Below, one piece after another: positions 34,589 to 43,463 of a stretch of 64,000 nucleotides of DNA. The translations under genes were made by a program, and so were the position numbers. The DNA comes from DATJFQ01 sp035492775 (GTDB taxonomy: Bacteria; Acidobacteriota; Vicinamibacteria; Vicinamibacterales; 2-12-FULL-66-21), in assembly GCA_035492775.1 (NCBI GenBank), contig DATJIW010000057.1, forward strand, positions 1 through 64,000, read 5' to 3'. Every line of letters starts with the position of its first letter. Position 1 is the first letter of the stretch. A model generated the notes under the pieces. The model did no database searches, was not told where the DNA came from, and was given only the letters and a program-made list of their open reading frames with translations.

Positions 34589-35272
34589 ATGCACAAGCTG
34601 AAGCCGTTCGCCGTGTTCCTGTGTCTGAGCCTTGCTGCGTGCGGCGGGGGAAGCAAAGGGTCGTCGACGCCGACGACACCGACATCGCCGACCACGCCTA
34701 CCACACCGACCAACCGGGCGCCGGTAATCAATTCGATGGATTTCTCGCCGTCGTTTGGAATCATGGGACTGACGACGTTTTTGTGGAGTGCGAACGCATC
34801 GGATCCGGATGGCGACGCGGTCTCCTATGACTGGGACATCGCCGGAAACCCGCACACCGGTGCAACGGGAGCCATCTCGTTTTCGAATGGCGGCACCGGC
34901 ACGGCGCGCTTGACGGTGACCGACAGCCATGGCGCTGCCGCGAGCGATACACGCTCGTTCGTCGTGGGCGACATGACCGGGACGTGGATCGTCACCAGCG
35001 GCGAGCTCTTCGGCTCCTCCTTCAGGCTGACCCAGTCGCCGCTCGGTACGGTCACAGGTGGCTTCACGCTGCCAGGTCTCGGCAACGGCAACACGGACCC
35101 CGCGCAGCCCGGCCACATCACCGCCGGCGCCGCATTGACAATGCGCGTGAAGCTCGCACCGTTCACGGACTTCACGATGAACGGCGTCATGGATACGACC
35201 GGTCGCAGGGTGAACGGGAGTCTTCAGGGCTCCGGCTTCACCGGAGAGTCGTTTACGATGACCAAGCAGTGA
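34589..35272 (+). CDS. Lipoprotein with PKD-like domain
   Basis: 227 residues with a lipoprotein signal peptide ending in LAAC. A Thr/Pro/Ser repeat linker (about 25-43) precedes a PKD/cadherin-like beta-sandwich (NRAPVINSMDFSP, LWSANASDPDGDAVSYDWDI, about 43-130) and a second beta-rich region to the end (GTWIVTSGELFGSSFRLTQ). The start ATG is preceded by GGGGGAGT. It is divergent from the WYL gene, and the intervening dyad suggests control by that regulator. Function unknown; surface exposure is likely. Confidence 0.78.
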   Translation: MHKLKPFAVFLCLSLAACGGGSKGSSTPTTPTSPTTPTTPTNRAPVINSMDFSPSFGIMGLTTFLWSANASDPDGDAVSYDWDIAGNPHTGATGAISFSNGGTGTARLTVTDSHGAAASDTRSFVVGDMTGTWIVTSGELFGSSFRLTQSPLGTVTGGFTLPGLGNGNTDPAQPGHITAGAALTMRVKLAPFTDFTMNGVMDTTGRRVNGSLQGSGFTGESFTMTKQ

Positions 35273-35418
35273 TCCGCCGTCCGGGTCCCGCTCGTCGCGT
35301 TCGCGCGCGGGCGTGGATTGACGGGTGCGCCCCGCGAACCGACGTGCGTCGTCCACTGCGATGTTGCTTCGCGCACACTCCGGACGTCGCCAATGGCCGA
35401 AGGCTATAATCCCGGCGC

Positions 35419-35982
35419 ATGCTCATCCCGCTTCTCGTGTGGCTGATTATTGCGCTGCTGCTGGCGCTCACCGGCACGCTCCACGAGCTGCCGGTGCGCA
35501 TGCCGATGATCGCCGCGTCGCTGACCGCGGTGCTGCTCGTCCTCCTCGCCATGATCCCGTCGCTCCGCGCCCGTGCGTTTGCGGGCGGACCGCGTCCGTT
35601 GGTCGCGTTTCACCTGACGCGTTTCGTCGGGATCTATTTTCTGTGGCTGTACAGCCTCGGCGTCCTCGCGCGCAACTTTGCCGTCCCGGCAGGCTGGGGC
35701 GACATCATCATTGCCGCCTGGGCCGCGGTGTTATTGATGATCAGAGACTGGTCCTCACGGGAAATGCGATCGGCGCTGCTCCTCTGGAACGCCTTCGGGC
35801 TGTTCGACATCCTGCTGGTGATGGCGCTGGCGGCGCAGCAGGCCGCGGCGGATTCCGGCTTTCAGAACGCATTCCGGTCATTGCCCCTCAGCCTGCTGCC
35901 CACCTTCATCGTCCCGATCGTGATCGCCACGCACGTGCTGCTGTTCGTGTGGCTCGCAGGTCAAAGGCGTCGAACCGCCTGA
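35419..35982 (+). CDS. Polytopic membrane protein of unknown function
   Basis: 187 residues with about five to six predicted membrane helices (LIPLLVWLIIALLLALTG; MIAASLTAVLLVLLAMI; FVGIYFLWLYSLGVLA; DIIIAAWAAVLLMI; LFDILLVMALAAQQA; FIVPIVIATHVLLFVWLA). No named family is recognised. TATAAT lies eight bases before ATG 35419, a clear leaderless-type arrangement. About 140 bases without a recognisable gene follow the stop. Confidence 0.7.
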   Translation: MLIPLLVWLIIALLLALTGTLHELPVRMPMIAASLTAVLLVLLAMIPSLRARAFAGGPRPLVAFHLTRFVGIYFLWLYSLGVLARNFAVPAGWGDIIIAAWAAVLLMIRDWSSREMRSALLLWNAFGLFDILLVMALAAQQAAADSGFQNAFRSLPLSLLPTFIVPIVIATHVLLFVWLAGQRRRTA

Positions 35983-36123
35983 GATCAGCGCTTTCCACTC
36001 GAAGGCGGGGCGGACATCTCCGGCATCGTGCGCATCGACGAAGCCGCTGACGCCGTCACGGCGTCGGTTACCGAGATCGTGGAACTTCGCGCCGCGCGAA
36101 GAACGGCAACCTGCTGATGCGCG

Positions 36124-36612
36124 TTATCCGCCCATGGCGGTATCACCCGACGGACCGTAGATCGACGGCACTTTGCCCCCCATCGGGCGCAGATACGTCG
36201 AGAGCTGCCCGCGATGGTGAATCGCATCGAGCATCAGCATCCACGCGAGTCCCTGCCGCGGCATCTCCAGGACAAGGTTGCCGTTGACGAGAAACTTCCC
36301 GGGCGCGTCCCAATCGCTGTCCTGCACCGCAGGCAGCTTTGTCTCGACGTCCTTGCGCGCCTTCTTGTAGATCCCGACGGCTTCGTCCATCGACGTAAAC
36401 GGCACCTGGTTCCGGTGATTGATATTCCCCGTCGCGAGGAGCTCCACGAGATCCAGCTCGTGGCCAATCAGGTGCGCGACGAGTTCCTGAGCTGAACGCG
36501 ACTTCGGGTGCGGCCTGTAATCGAGGTTGTCTTTCGGAAGCGCTTCGAGCACGCCCACGAAACGCGGGTGCTCCTGGGTGCAGAGCTGCGTGAAAAATTG
36601 GCGGTTGGTCAT
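36124..36612 (-). CDS. DinB-family protein
   Basis: 162-residue four-helix protein of the DinB/YfiT metal-binding superfamily: FTQLCTQEHPRFVGVLEALP, SAQELVAHLIGHELDLVELL and LDAIHHRGQLSTYLRPMGG. Likely metal ligands are the histidines in LIGHE and AIHHRGQ. Members are often thiol- or metal-dependent transferases; the exact reaction is unknown. Start ATG 36612, with GGAAGGG upstream, is chosen over the in-frame codon at 36654. It lies 55 bases from the hydrolase gene, possibly in one transcript. Confidence 0.82.
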   Translation of the reverse strand: MTNRQFFTQLCTQEHPRFVGVLEALPKDNLDYRPHPKSRSAQELVAHLIGHELDLVELLATGNINHRNQVPFTSMDEAVGIYKKARKDVETKLPAVQDSDWDAPGKFLVNGNLVLEMPRQGLAWMLMLDAIHHRGQLSTYLRPMGGKVPSIYGPSGDTAMGG

Positions 36613-36666
36613 CTCGAGCCCTTCCGTAGTTAGGTGGTTGACCGTTCTGTTCAATGATGCCGTCGT

Positions 36667-37551
36667 TTATCGCAAATGTTTCCCAAAGAAGTCCATGGTC
36701 CGTGACCACGCGAGTTTCGCGGCATCCGGATCGTAGCGCGGCGTGGTGTCGTTGTTGAACCCGTGTTGCGTCCCAGGATACGTGAACTCCTGGTACGACA
36801 CGTGGTTGGCCTTCAACGCCGCCTCGAACGCCGGCCAGCCGGCATTGATACGGTCGTCGTTTTGCGCGTAGTGAATCAGGAGCGGTGCTTTGATCTTTGC
36901 GGCGTCCTCCGCCGGGGGCTGATTCCCATAGAACGGAACGGCGGCTGAGAGGTCGGGCATCCTGGTCGCGAGCATGTTGACGATGCCGCCGCCGTAACAG
37001 AAGCCGACCGCACCGATCTTTCCCGTGCAGTCCGGACGCGACTTCAGCCAGTTCGCGGCCGCGACGAAGTCCTCGCGCGTCTTGGCCTGATCCAGTTTCG
37101 TGAACAGCTCGCGTGCCTTGTCCTCGTCGCCAGGGTAGCCGCCGAGGGGCGCCAGCGCGTCGGGCGCGAATGCGATGTAGTTGTCCAGCGCGACCCGGCG
37201 GGCGATGTCCTCGATGTGCGGATTGAGACCGCGATTTTCGTGGATGACGAGCACACCCGGCAGCCTGCCGGACGCGGCGGCCGGTTTCACCAGATAGCCG
37301 TTCGTCTTCTCGTTGCCGTTCGGCGACGGATACGACACCCGTTCGCCCTTGACGCGCGCGTCATCGGCCTTCACCTGCTGCATCGCGAACACCGGACTGA
37401 GCTGGTCGAGCAGCACGCCGGCCGTGACGCCCCCGACGGCAAACTTCGCGGCGCGCTCGAGGAATCCACGGCGATCGATTCCGCCGTGGACGTACTGATC
37501 AAAGAGGTTGAGGAGTTCCTGCGGGTATTCGGCAGCTGTTCGGCGTTCCAT
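36667..37551 (-). CDS. Dienelactone hydrolase family protein, Tat-exported
   Basis: 294-residue alpha/beta hydrolase. The N-terminal RRGFLERAAKFAVGGVTAG is a twin-arginine-type signal. Family motifs are HENRG (Glu), GFCYGGG with a cysteine nucleophile, HYAQNDDRI (Asp) and the catalytic His in GTQHGF. The Cys-Asp-His triad with Glu is characteristic of dienelactone hydrolases, which open lactone rings in aromatic degradation; many exported relatives have unknown substrates. Start ATG 37551; the long frame to 38628 runs antisense into the kinase gene and is rejected. Confidence 0.88.
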   Translation of the reverse strand: MERRTAAEYPQELLNLFDQYVHGGIDRRGFLERAAKFAVGGVTAGVLLDQLSPVFAMQQVKADDARVKGERVSYPSPNGNEKTNGYLVKPAAASGRLPGVLVIHENRGLNPHIEDIARRVALDNYIAFAPDALAPLGGYPGDEDKARELFTKLDQAKTREDFVAAANWLKSRPDCTGKIGAVGFCYGGGIVNMLATRMPDLSAAVPFYGNQPPAEDAAKIKAPLLIHYAQNDDRINAGWPAFEAALKANHVSYQEFTYPGTQHGFNNDTTPRYDPDAAKLAWSRTMDFFGKHLR

Positions 37552-37597
37552 CACTGCAGCATATACCCGGGAAACACCCGGTAGCGGCCGGCACTGA

Positions 37598-37603
37598 TAC
37601 AAT
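37598..37603 (+). promoter_or_regulatory. -10-like box of kinase gene, leaderless arrangement
   Basis: TACAAT lies 11 bases before ATG 37615, within CTGATACAATCCGC, a sequence repeated before the paralogous kinase at 43464. No convincing -35 box is seen. Confidence 0.55.
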
Positions 37604-37614
37604 CCGCCGCACAC

Positions 37615-40161
37615 ATGACCCTGGCTGCGGGCGCGACCCTCGGCCCGTACGAAATCCGCGGCCCAATCGGCGCCGGTGGAATGGGGGAGGTATTCAGAGC
37701 TCGCGACACGCGTCTCGGACGCGATGTCGCGCTCAAGATCCTGCCGACAACGTTCGCTACAGATCAACACCGGCTGCGCCGTTTTGAACAGGAAGCACGG
37801 GCAGCGGCGTCGCTCAACCATCCGAACATTGTTGCGGTCTACGACGTGGGCGCCACCAATGGTGTGCCTTACGTCGTTTCCGAACTGCTTGAGGGGCAGA
37901 CGCTGCGACAGGTGCTCAGGGGCGGCACGCTTACCACGCGGAAGGCGGTGGATTACGGCGCGCAGATAGCCACCGGGCTTGGCGCCGCGCACGAGAAAGG
38001 CATCATCCACCGCGACATCAAGCCTGAGAACATCTTCGTTACGACGGACGGGCGCGTCAAGATTCTCGATTTCGGTCTCGCGAAAGTAACGGACGTGGAG
38101 CCGTCGGACGGCACTCGTCCGACGATGACGCAGACGGATCCGGGAACTATCGTCGGAACCGTCGGTTACATGTCGCCGGAACAGGTTCGCGGCGAGCCGG
38201 TTGATCCACGCACCGATGTATTCAGCCTCGGCGCGGTGCTCTACGAAATGTTCTCGGGGGAGCGGGCATTCAAGAAGAAGAGTCCCCTCGAGACGGTAAG
38301 CGCGATTCTGAACGACGATCCCGCCGATTTTCCCGCGTCGGTGCGGGCGTATACGCCCGCAATCGAACGGGTTGTCAGGCGATGTCTGGAAAAGAGTGCG
38401 CACGAGCGATTTCAGTCCGTGCGCGACGTTACCTTTGCGCTCGACGCGCTGTCGAATGCGAGCGGCATCAAGCAGATCGATGGTCTGGACGCCCCGCAGC
38501 TCCGCTCGGGCGTGTCGGTCATGCAAGCGATCGGGATCGCACTGGTTGTCGGAATCGGGTCCGCGGCCCCGCTCTGGATCGTCGGCCGCTTCCACAGCGC
38601 CTCCCCCAAGCCGGCTGAAATCACCCAATTGACCTTTAGAAGCGGGAATGTGCGAGGCGCCCGCTTTGCGCCCGACGGCCAGAACGTGATTTACGCCGCC
38701 GCGTGGGAGGGGCAGCCGGTCAAGCTCTTTTCGACCCGTCCGGGAAGCTCCGATTCAACACCGCTGGCGCTGCCCGACGGCGATTTGATGGCGGTCTCGC
38801 ATGCGACAAACGAATTGCTTGGGACGATGCCGGCGACGACAGGGGCGCTGTCGCGCGCCTCGCTTTCTGGCGGCGCACCGCGTGCACTGGCTGAACACGT
38901 CGTCGCAGCGGACTTCAGCCCCGATGGTCACGCAATCGCTGCCATTGTTGCCACCGCCGAAGGCTACTCGCTGCAGTTCCCGATCGGTAACGAACGTGTG
39001 AAATTGCCCTATGAGATGAGTCACGTTCGAGTCGCTCCCGACGGCGAGCAGGTCGCGTTCCTCTCGCATCCCCTGAGTGGTGACGAAGGTGACGTCGAAG
39101 TCCTCGGGAAGACAGGTGAGCCGCGAGCGATCTCAAAGGGATGGATTACGCTCGGGGGACTCGCGTGGGCAAACGGCGGCAAGGAATTGTGGTTCACCGC
39201 CGCGCGGAAGGGCGCCATACGCGCCCTGTGGGCGGTCACGCTCGACGGACGCGAACGCGCGCTCTATCGCTCGACCGAGCGCCTCACGCTGGCGGACGTC
39301 GCGCCGGATGGCAGTGCGCTCATCTCGGCGGGCAGCATGCGCTCGCGCGTCTATTGGGGATCGCTGCACGATACGGCTGACCGTGACCTGTCGTGGTTCG
39401 ACTTCGACAATGAGCCCACGGTATCGGGAGACGGCCGGCTGGTCGCGTTTACGGAAAGCGGCGAGGGCGCAGGCAGCACGTACGGGGTCTTTGTGCGACC
39501 CGCAAACGGCGGGCCAGCTGTTCGCGTCGTCGATGGAGCCAGCGGCATCATCTCCCCGGACGGCACACGCGTGCTGGCGGGTGACGTCGACGACCTGCAG
39601 ATGGCGACCTTGGTACCGACGGGTGCCGGTGCATCAAAGCGGATCCAATTGAAACCGCTCGAGCAGATCGCGAACTGGCACTGGTATCCCGACAGCCGGC
39701 ACGTCGTTTTGACCGCCAATGAGCCCGGACAAAAATTTCGGTCATGGCGCCTCGACACCGCAACGGGAGCACTCCAAGCCATCACGCCTCTAGCCATCCA
39801 AGGACGTGTCATTTCGCCAAACGGACGATTTCTGGTGGCCGAAGAAGAGACAGGTTGCTATTTGCTGGACTTGCAGAGCGGAGCTCGCGCGCCTATCAAC
39901 GGCATGGAACCCGGCGAGCGCGCAGTGGGATTCACGGCTGACGGTTCAGCGATTTACGTGTTCCAAACGGATGCGCTGGGCAGCGGCCGCGTGTTCCAGA
40001 TCGAGCCGGTATCAGGCAAGCGCAGGCTCGTGCGTACGTTGCACCCCACTGAAGCGGGACTTCTATTGGTCGATACGCCGCGCGTCAGCTTCGATGGCGA
40101 CCATTTCGCGTACAGCATCACGTTTATGACGTCCCAACTCTTCCTACTGAAACTGCAGTAG
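37615..40161 (+). CDS. Membrane Ser/Thr protein kinase with PD40/TolB-like propeller
   Basis: 848 residues. The kinase domain (about 12-280) has the glycine loop GAGGMGE, Lys41, the catalytic HRDIKPEN (His132-Asp134) and DFG (152-154), so it should be active. One membrane helix (303-324) is followed by an extracytoplasmic beta-propeller with PD40-type repeats such as RGARFAPDGQNVIYAA and HVRVAPDGEQVAFLSH. The propeller probably senses a ligand outside the cytoplasm and the kinase signals inward. It closely resembles the kinase at 43464-46028. There is no dedicated substrate gene nearby. Confidence 0.93.
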   Translation: MTLAAGATLGPYEIRGPIGAGGMGEVFRARDTRLGRDVALKILPTTFATDQHRLRRFEQEARAAASLNHPNIVAVYDVGATNGVPYVVSELLEGQTLRQVLRGGTLTTRKAVDYGAQIATGLGAAHEKGIIHRDIKPENIFVTTDGRVKILDFGLAKVTDVEPSDGTRPTMTQTDPGTIVGTVGYMSPEQVRGEPVDPRTDVFSLGAVLYEMFSGERAFKKKSPLETVSAILNDDPADFPASVRAYTPAIERVVRRCLEKSAHERFQSVRDVTFALDALSNASGIKQIDGLDAPQLRSGVSVMQAIGIALVVGIGSAAPLWIVGRFHSASPKPAEITQLTFRSGNVRGARFAPDGQNVIYAAAWEGQPVKLFSTRPGSSDSTPLALPDGDLMAVSHATNELLGTMPATTGALSRASLSGGAPRALAEHVVAADFSPDGHAIAAIVATAEGYSLQFPIGNERVKLPYEMSHVRVAPDGEQVAFLSHPLSGDEGDVEVLGKTGEPRAISKGWITLGGLAWANGGKELWFTAARKGAIRALWAVTLDGRERALYRSTERLTLADVAPDGSALISAGSMRSRVYWGSLHDTADRDLSWFDFDNEPTVSGDGRLVAFTESGEGAGSTYGVFVRPANGGPAVRVVDGASGIISPDGTRVLAGDVDDLQMATLVPTGAGASKRIQLKPLEQIANWHWYPDSRHVVLTANEPGQKFRSWRLDTATGALQAITPLAIQGRVISPNGRFLVAEEETGCYLLDLQSGARAPINGMEPGERAVGFTADGSAIYVFQTDALGSGRVFQIEPVSGKRRLVRTLHPTEAGLLLVDTPRVSFDGDHFAYSITFMTSQLFLLKLQ

Positions 40162-40182
40162 TGAGGAGCCGGGCGTCCTCAA

Positions 40183-40748
40183 TCAATGCGTAGCCGGCGC
40201 GGCGGTCGGCCGGCGCATGAAAATGAGGGAATACACGTAGCAGAGAATGACGACGCAGGCGATGGCGGAAGCGGTGTACGCCTTCGGAACGAACAGAAAG
40301 GCCGCGTAGCTCAGAACGCAGCGCACGATCGCATGCTGCAGCCCGGTGGGATCGTCCGCGCCCCACCCGTACGGCACCCACACGATCGCCATCAGAATCG
40401 CGCCCCCGAGCACCACCAGCCGCGGATCCGACGCGAGCACCGCCGCCACGATCACGAAGGGCCACAGCAGGACGACGACAACGAGCGACTGCAGAAACAT
40501 CCCTACGACGGGATTGGCCGACGTGGACTTGACGAATGATCGTCCGCGGAGCTTGTCGATCAGCAGCGCAAACGGGAAGATCGCCCCGCTCCCGAATCCG
40601 ACGATGAACGCCACCGTCTGGCTGGAAGCAGCCGGCCGGCGATCGCCACTACGAGCCAGAAGACAATGCCGGCGATCGGCATCGACTGCGTGCTGGTGGC
40701 GAGGAAGTCGGCGCGAAGAGTCTGGAGCGAGCTGCTGTTATCGAGCAC
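40183..40748 (-). pseudogene. DUF7010-like membrane protein, frameshifted
   Basis: Two overlapping minus-strand frames make one protein. The first, from GTG 40748, reads RADFLATSTQSMPIAGIVFW and then IAGRLLP before losing sense. The second, ending at 40183, supplies TVAFIVGFGSGAIFPFALLI and four further membrane helices. In related proteins as I remember them LLP is directly followed by a QTVAFIVGFGSG-like segment, so one base has been lost or gained near 40625-40635. This may be a real mutation or a sequencing error. It lies 60 bases downstream of the kinase gene on the same strand. Confidence 0.68.
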
Positions 40749-40807
40749 GGCCGTTATGACGAGCCGTCGGCCAACCGTGTTCCCGCCGATGGCAGCGTGC
40801 GGGCCAC

Positions 40808-43402
40808 CTATCGCGTTTCCTTGACGACAAAGATGACATCCAGCGTGCGGCCGAAGTGATAGACATACGATCGTCCCCCATCGGTCCACTGAGTGACCAT
40901 CAGTTCATAGACGCCGCCGTTGTCGGGCGGACTGATGTCGCGGAGATGCGTTCTCGCACCGGTCTCGATGTCGACCCTGTCGATCCGTGCCGGCACCCCG
41001 TTGTTCGCGCTCACCGCGATGGAGCGGTCGTCGTTCCATCCGATGACCGCATCGGCCGCCTCGAACCCACGCGCTGGTGAGTGCGCGGCGCTCCCGATCG
41101 TAAGCACCTCGTACCCAGCCGTTCCATGGACGAGCAGTGTGCGGCCGTCGGGAGCCGGCCACGCGGCGCGAATGCCTTCGGGCGTGACGGGCTGTGGAGT
41201 GCCGCCCGCGATCGGCAGGACATAGCAGCGCGCCTGCTTGCCTGATTCGGCACCGCACATCAAGAGCTGTTTGCCGTCGGGCATCCATTGCGGGGCCGCA
41301 GGATAGGGAGGATCGCCTGTCAGATCTCGAATGGGCTGGCGGTCGATATGCCGAGGCTGCCCGGCGCCCGTCGGATACAGATAGATCTCGCTGGTCGATG
41401 GGCTCTGGGCTCCGACCCAGCGGCCATCCGGAGAGGGTCCCCAGGAGTAACCCTCTCCAAGTCGAACGACCCTGTCCGTCGCCATGTCCCGAATCGCCAC
41501 CGCATAGTTTGGACCCGCGTTCTGGCTCAAATCCGTGAACGCCATCAGACGCCGGTCGGCCGACAGAATGCCGTTCTGGGGAAAATCAAGCCAGGACAGC
41601 TCTCGCTCGCCCGTCTGTCCCGGCAACAGAGCACGCATGCTGAACCGAAGGTTGTTGCGCACGATCAACATCCGTCCGTCCGCAGCAACGTCGAGGAGGA
41701 CCATGGCATCGGCGCTCGCGATCCGCTGGCGGACGACCGGCCTGCCCGTGACGTTGACGATCAGCGGCTGCTGCTCGACACCGCTCTCGGATGCCGAGAA
41801 GAGCACCGAACCGCCGTCCGCGGACCAGGCGAGGCCTTCCTCGCCCCAATACTCGCCGGCGAGCTGTTTGATGGCTCCGCTGGACGTCAACAGCTTGACC
41901 CAGCCCCGGTCGTCGCCCGCGGTCTGATGCTCGAAGAACGCGACTTGCGATCCATCCGGCGAGACGCGCAGGTCGCTCAGATATCCGCTGACGCTATACC
42001 GTACCGTTCCCGACGGATACTCGAGGCGATCCTGATTCCCGAGATGGTGAATGACGGCGACCGAGGCGCCGTCCGGCGCCCAGTCCGCTTCTCGCACGTC
42101 CTCCATCCATTGGCGCGGAGCGCCGTCGAGCGTCATACGCGACAACGTGCCGGTGAACAGCCGATGGTGAAGGAACCGCGCTCCCGTCAACACAGCGAGC
42201 TCGCCCTTCGACGAGACCGACAGCAGGTGAGTGGCGGGCTGGCCAAGCGTCTGCGGAATCACGCTGCCCGGACGGATCGCGAACAGTTCGGGCACGTTGC
42301 CGGTTTTCGCAGCGCTGAACACGATCGTCTGGCCGTCGGGCCCGAACCGCGCATTGGTGACCCACATCGGGTCCCACGACTTGCGTTCGAAGCTCAGCGA
42401 CGATGGAGGAGGAGAGAGCCGCCGATCGACGATTGCGCCCGCAGCCGCTGCCGCGGCGATCGACAAGGTCGCTACGGCGGGCCACACCCATCGGCGCCGC
42501 GGGGCAACGGCGATCGCCGTGCCGGCGCTCGTCGAGATATTCGATCCCGAGAGCGCTTCGAGCGCGAACGCGACGTCGCGCGCGGTCTGAAACCGCTCTC
42601 TCGGATTCTTCTCGAGGCAGTGACGGAGGATCCGATCGACGGCCGGCGGGATTTCGCCGCGTACTGCAGCCAGCTCCGGCGGATCGTCCCGCAGGATGGC
42701 CGTCATCGTTTCCGCCGACGTATCCCGCTGAAACGCGCGGCGCCCCGTCACCATCTCGTAGAACACCGCGCCCAACGCGAACAGGTCCGCGCGCGCGTCG
42801 ACGGGATCGCCTTTGATTTGTTCGGGCGCCATGTACCCCACGGTGCCCATCACCGTGCCGGCATCGGTCAGCGCGGCAATCGTCTCGCCCGCGGCTCCGC
42901 TGACGGCGGCTGTTCCAGCGGGAACGCTCGCGCGGGCCAGTCCGAAGTCAAGAATCTTCAGCTGCCCGTCCTCGAGCAGGAAGACGTTCTCGGGTTTGAG
43001 ATCCCGGTGGACGAGCCCCTTGTCGTGAGCAGCACCGAGACCGCGCGCGATCTGGACGGCATAGTCGAGTGCCTTGCGGATCGTCAGGGCTCCCTGACTC
43101 AGTCGCTCGCGCAGTGTCTCCCCTTGCAGCAGCTCCGTGACGACATACAGCTGCGCCTGGTCTACGCCGGTGTCGAAAATGTTGAGGACGTTCGGATGCG
43201 AGAGCGTTGCGATCGCCTGTGCTTCACGCTCGAACCGCGCGCGCCGATCCGGATCGTTCGCGAAGGCGGGCGGCAGCACCTTCACGGCGACGTCGCGATT
43301 GAGACGCACGTCCCTGGCGCGGTACACCTCGCCCATCCCTCCCTGGCCGAGGAGCGCCTGAACGACGTAGGGTCCGATGCGGGTGCCGGAGCTCAGAGCC
43401 AT
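40808..43402 (-). CDS. Membrane Ser/Thr protein kinase with PD40/TolB-like propeller
   Basis: 864 residues. The kinase domain has GQGGMGEVYRARD, Lys41, HRDLKPEN and DFGLA and looks catalytically complete. A membrane helix (WVWPAVATLSIAAAAAAGAIV, about 305-325) leads to a propeller with repeats such as NARFGPDGQTIVFSA and LRVSPDGSQVAFFEH. It is clearly more distant from the two flanking kinases than they are from each other. It is divergent from the kinase at 43464, with only 61 bases between the starts. Confidence 0.93.
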   Translation of the reverse strand: MALSSGTRIGPYVVQALLGQGGMGEVYRARDVRLNRDVAVKVLPPAFANDPDRRARFEREAQAIATLSHPNVLNIFDTGVDQAQLYVVTELLQGETLRERLSQGALTIRKALDYAVQIARGLGAAHDKGLVHRDLKPENVFLLEDGQLKILDFGLARASVPAGTAAVSGAAGETIAALTDAGTVMGTVGYMAPEQIKGDPVDARADLFALGAVFYEMVTGRRAFQRDTSAETMTAILRDDPPELAAVRGEIPPAVDRILRHCLEKNPRERFQTARDVAFALEALSGSNISTSAGTAIAVAPRRRWVWPAVATLSIAAAAAAGAIVDRRLSPPPSSLSFERKSWDPMWVTNARFGPDGQTIVFSAAKTGNVPELFAIRPGSVIPQTLGQPATHLLSVSSKGELAVLTGARFLHHRLFTGTLSRMTLDGAPRQWMEDVREADWAPDGASVAVIHHLGNQDRLEYPSGTVRYSVSGYLSDLRVSPDGSQVAFFEHQTAGDDRGWVKLLTSSGAIKQLAGEYWGEEGLAWSADGGSVLFSASESGVEQQPLIVNVTGRPVVRQRIASADAMVLLDVAADGRMLIVRNNLRFSMRALLPGQTGERELSWLDFPQNGILSADRRLMAFTDLSQNAGPNYAVAIRDMATDRVVRLGEGYSWGPSPDGRWVGAQSPSTSEIYLYPTGAGQPRHIDRQPIRDLTGDPPYPAAPQWMPDGKQLLMCGAESGKQARCYVLPIAGGTPQPVTPEGIRAAWPAPDGRTLLVHGTAGYEVLTIGSAAHSPARGFEAADAVIGWNDDRSIAVSANNGVPARIDRVDIETGARTHLRDISPPDNGGVYELMVTQWTDGGRSYVYHFGRTLDVIFVVKETR

Positions 43403-43447
43403 GTCATGGAGAGGGCGTTGGTGGCGCGCGAATCATACTCCGGCTGA

Positions 43448-43453
43448 TACAAT
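43448..43453 (+). promoter_or_regulatory. -10-like box of kinase gene, leaderless arrangement
   Basis: TACAAT ten bases before ATG 43464, within the same CTGATACAATCCGC sequence as upstream of the kinase at 37615. Confidence 0.55.
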
Positions 43454-43463
43454 CCGCGCACAC

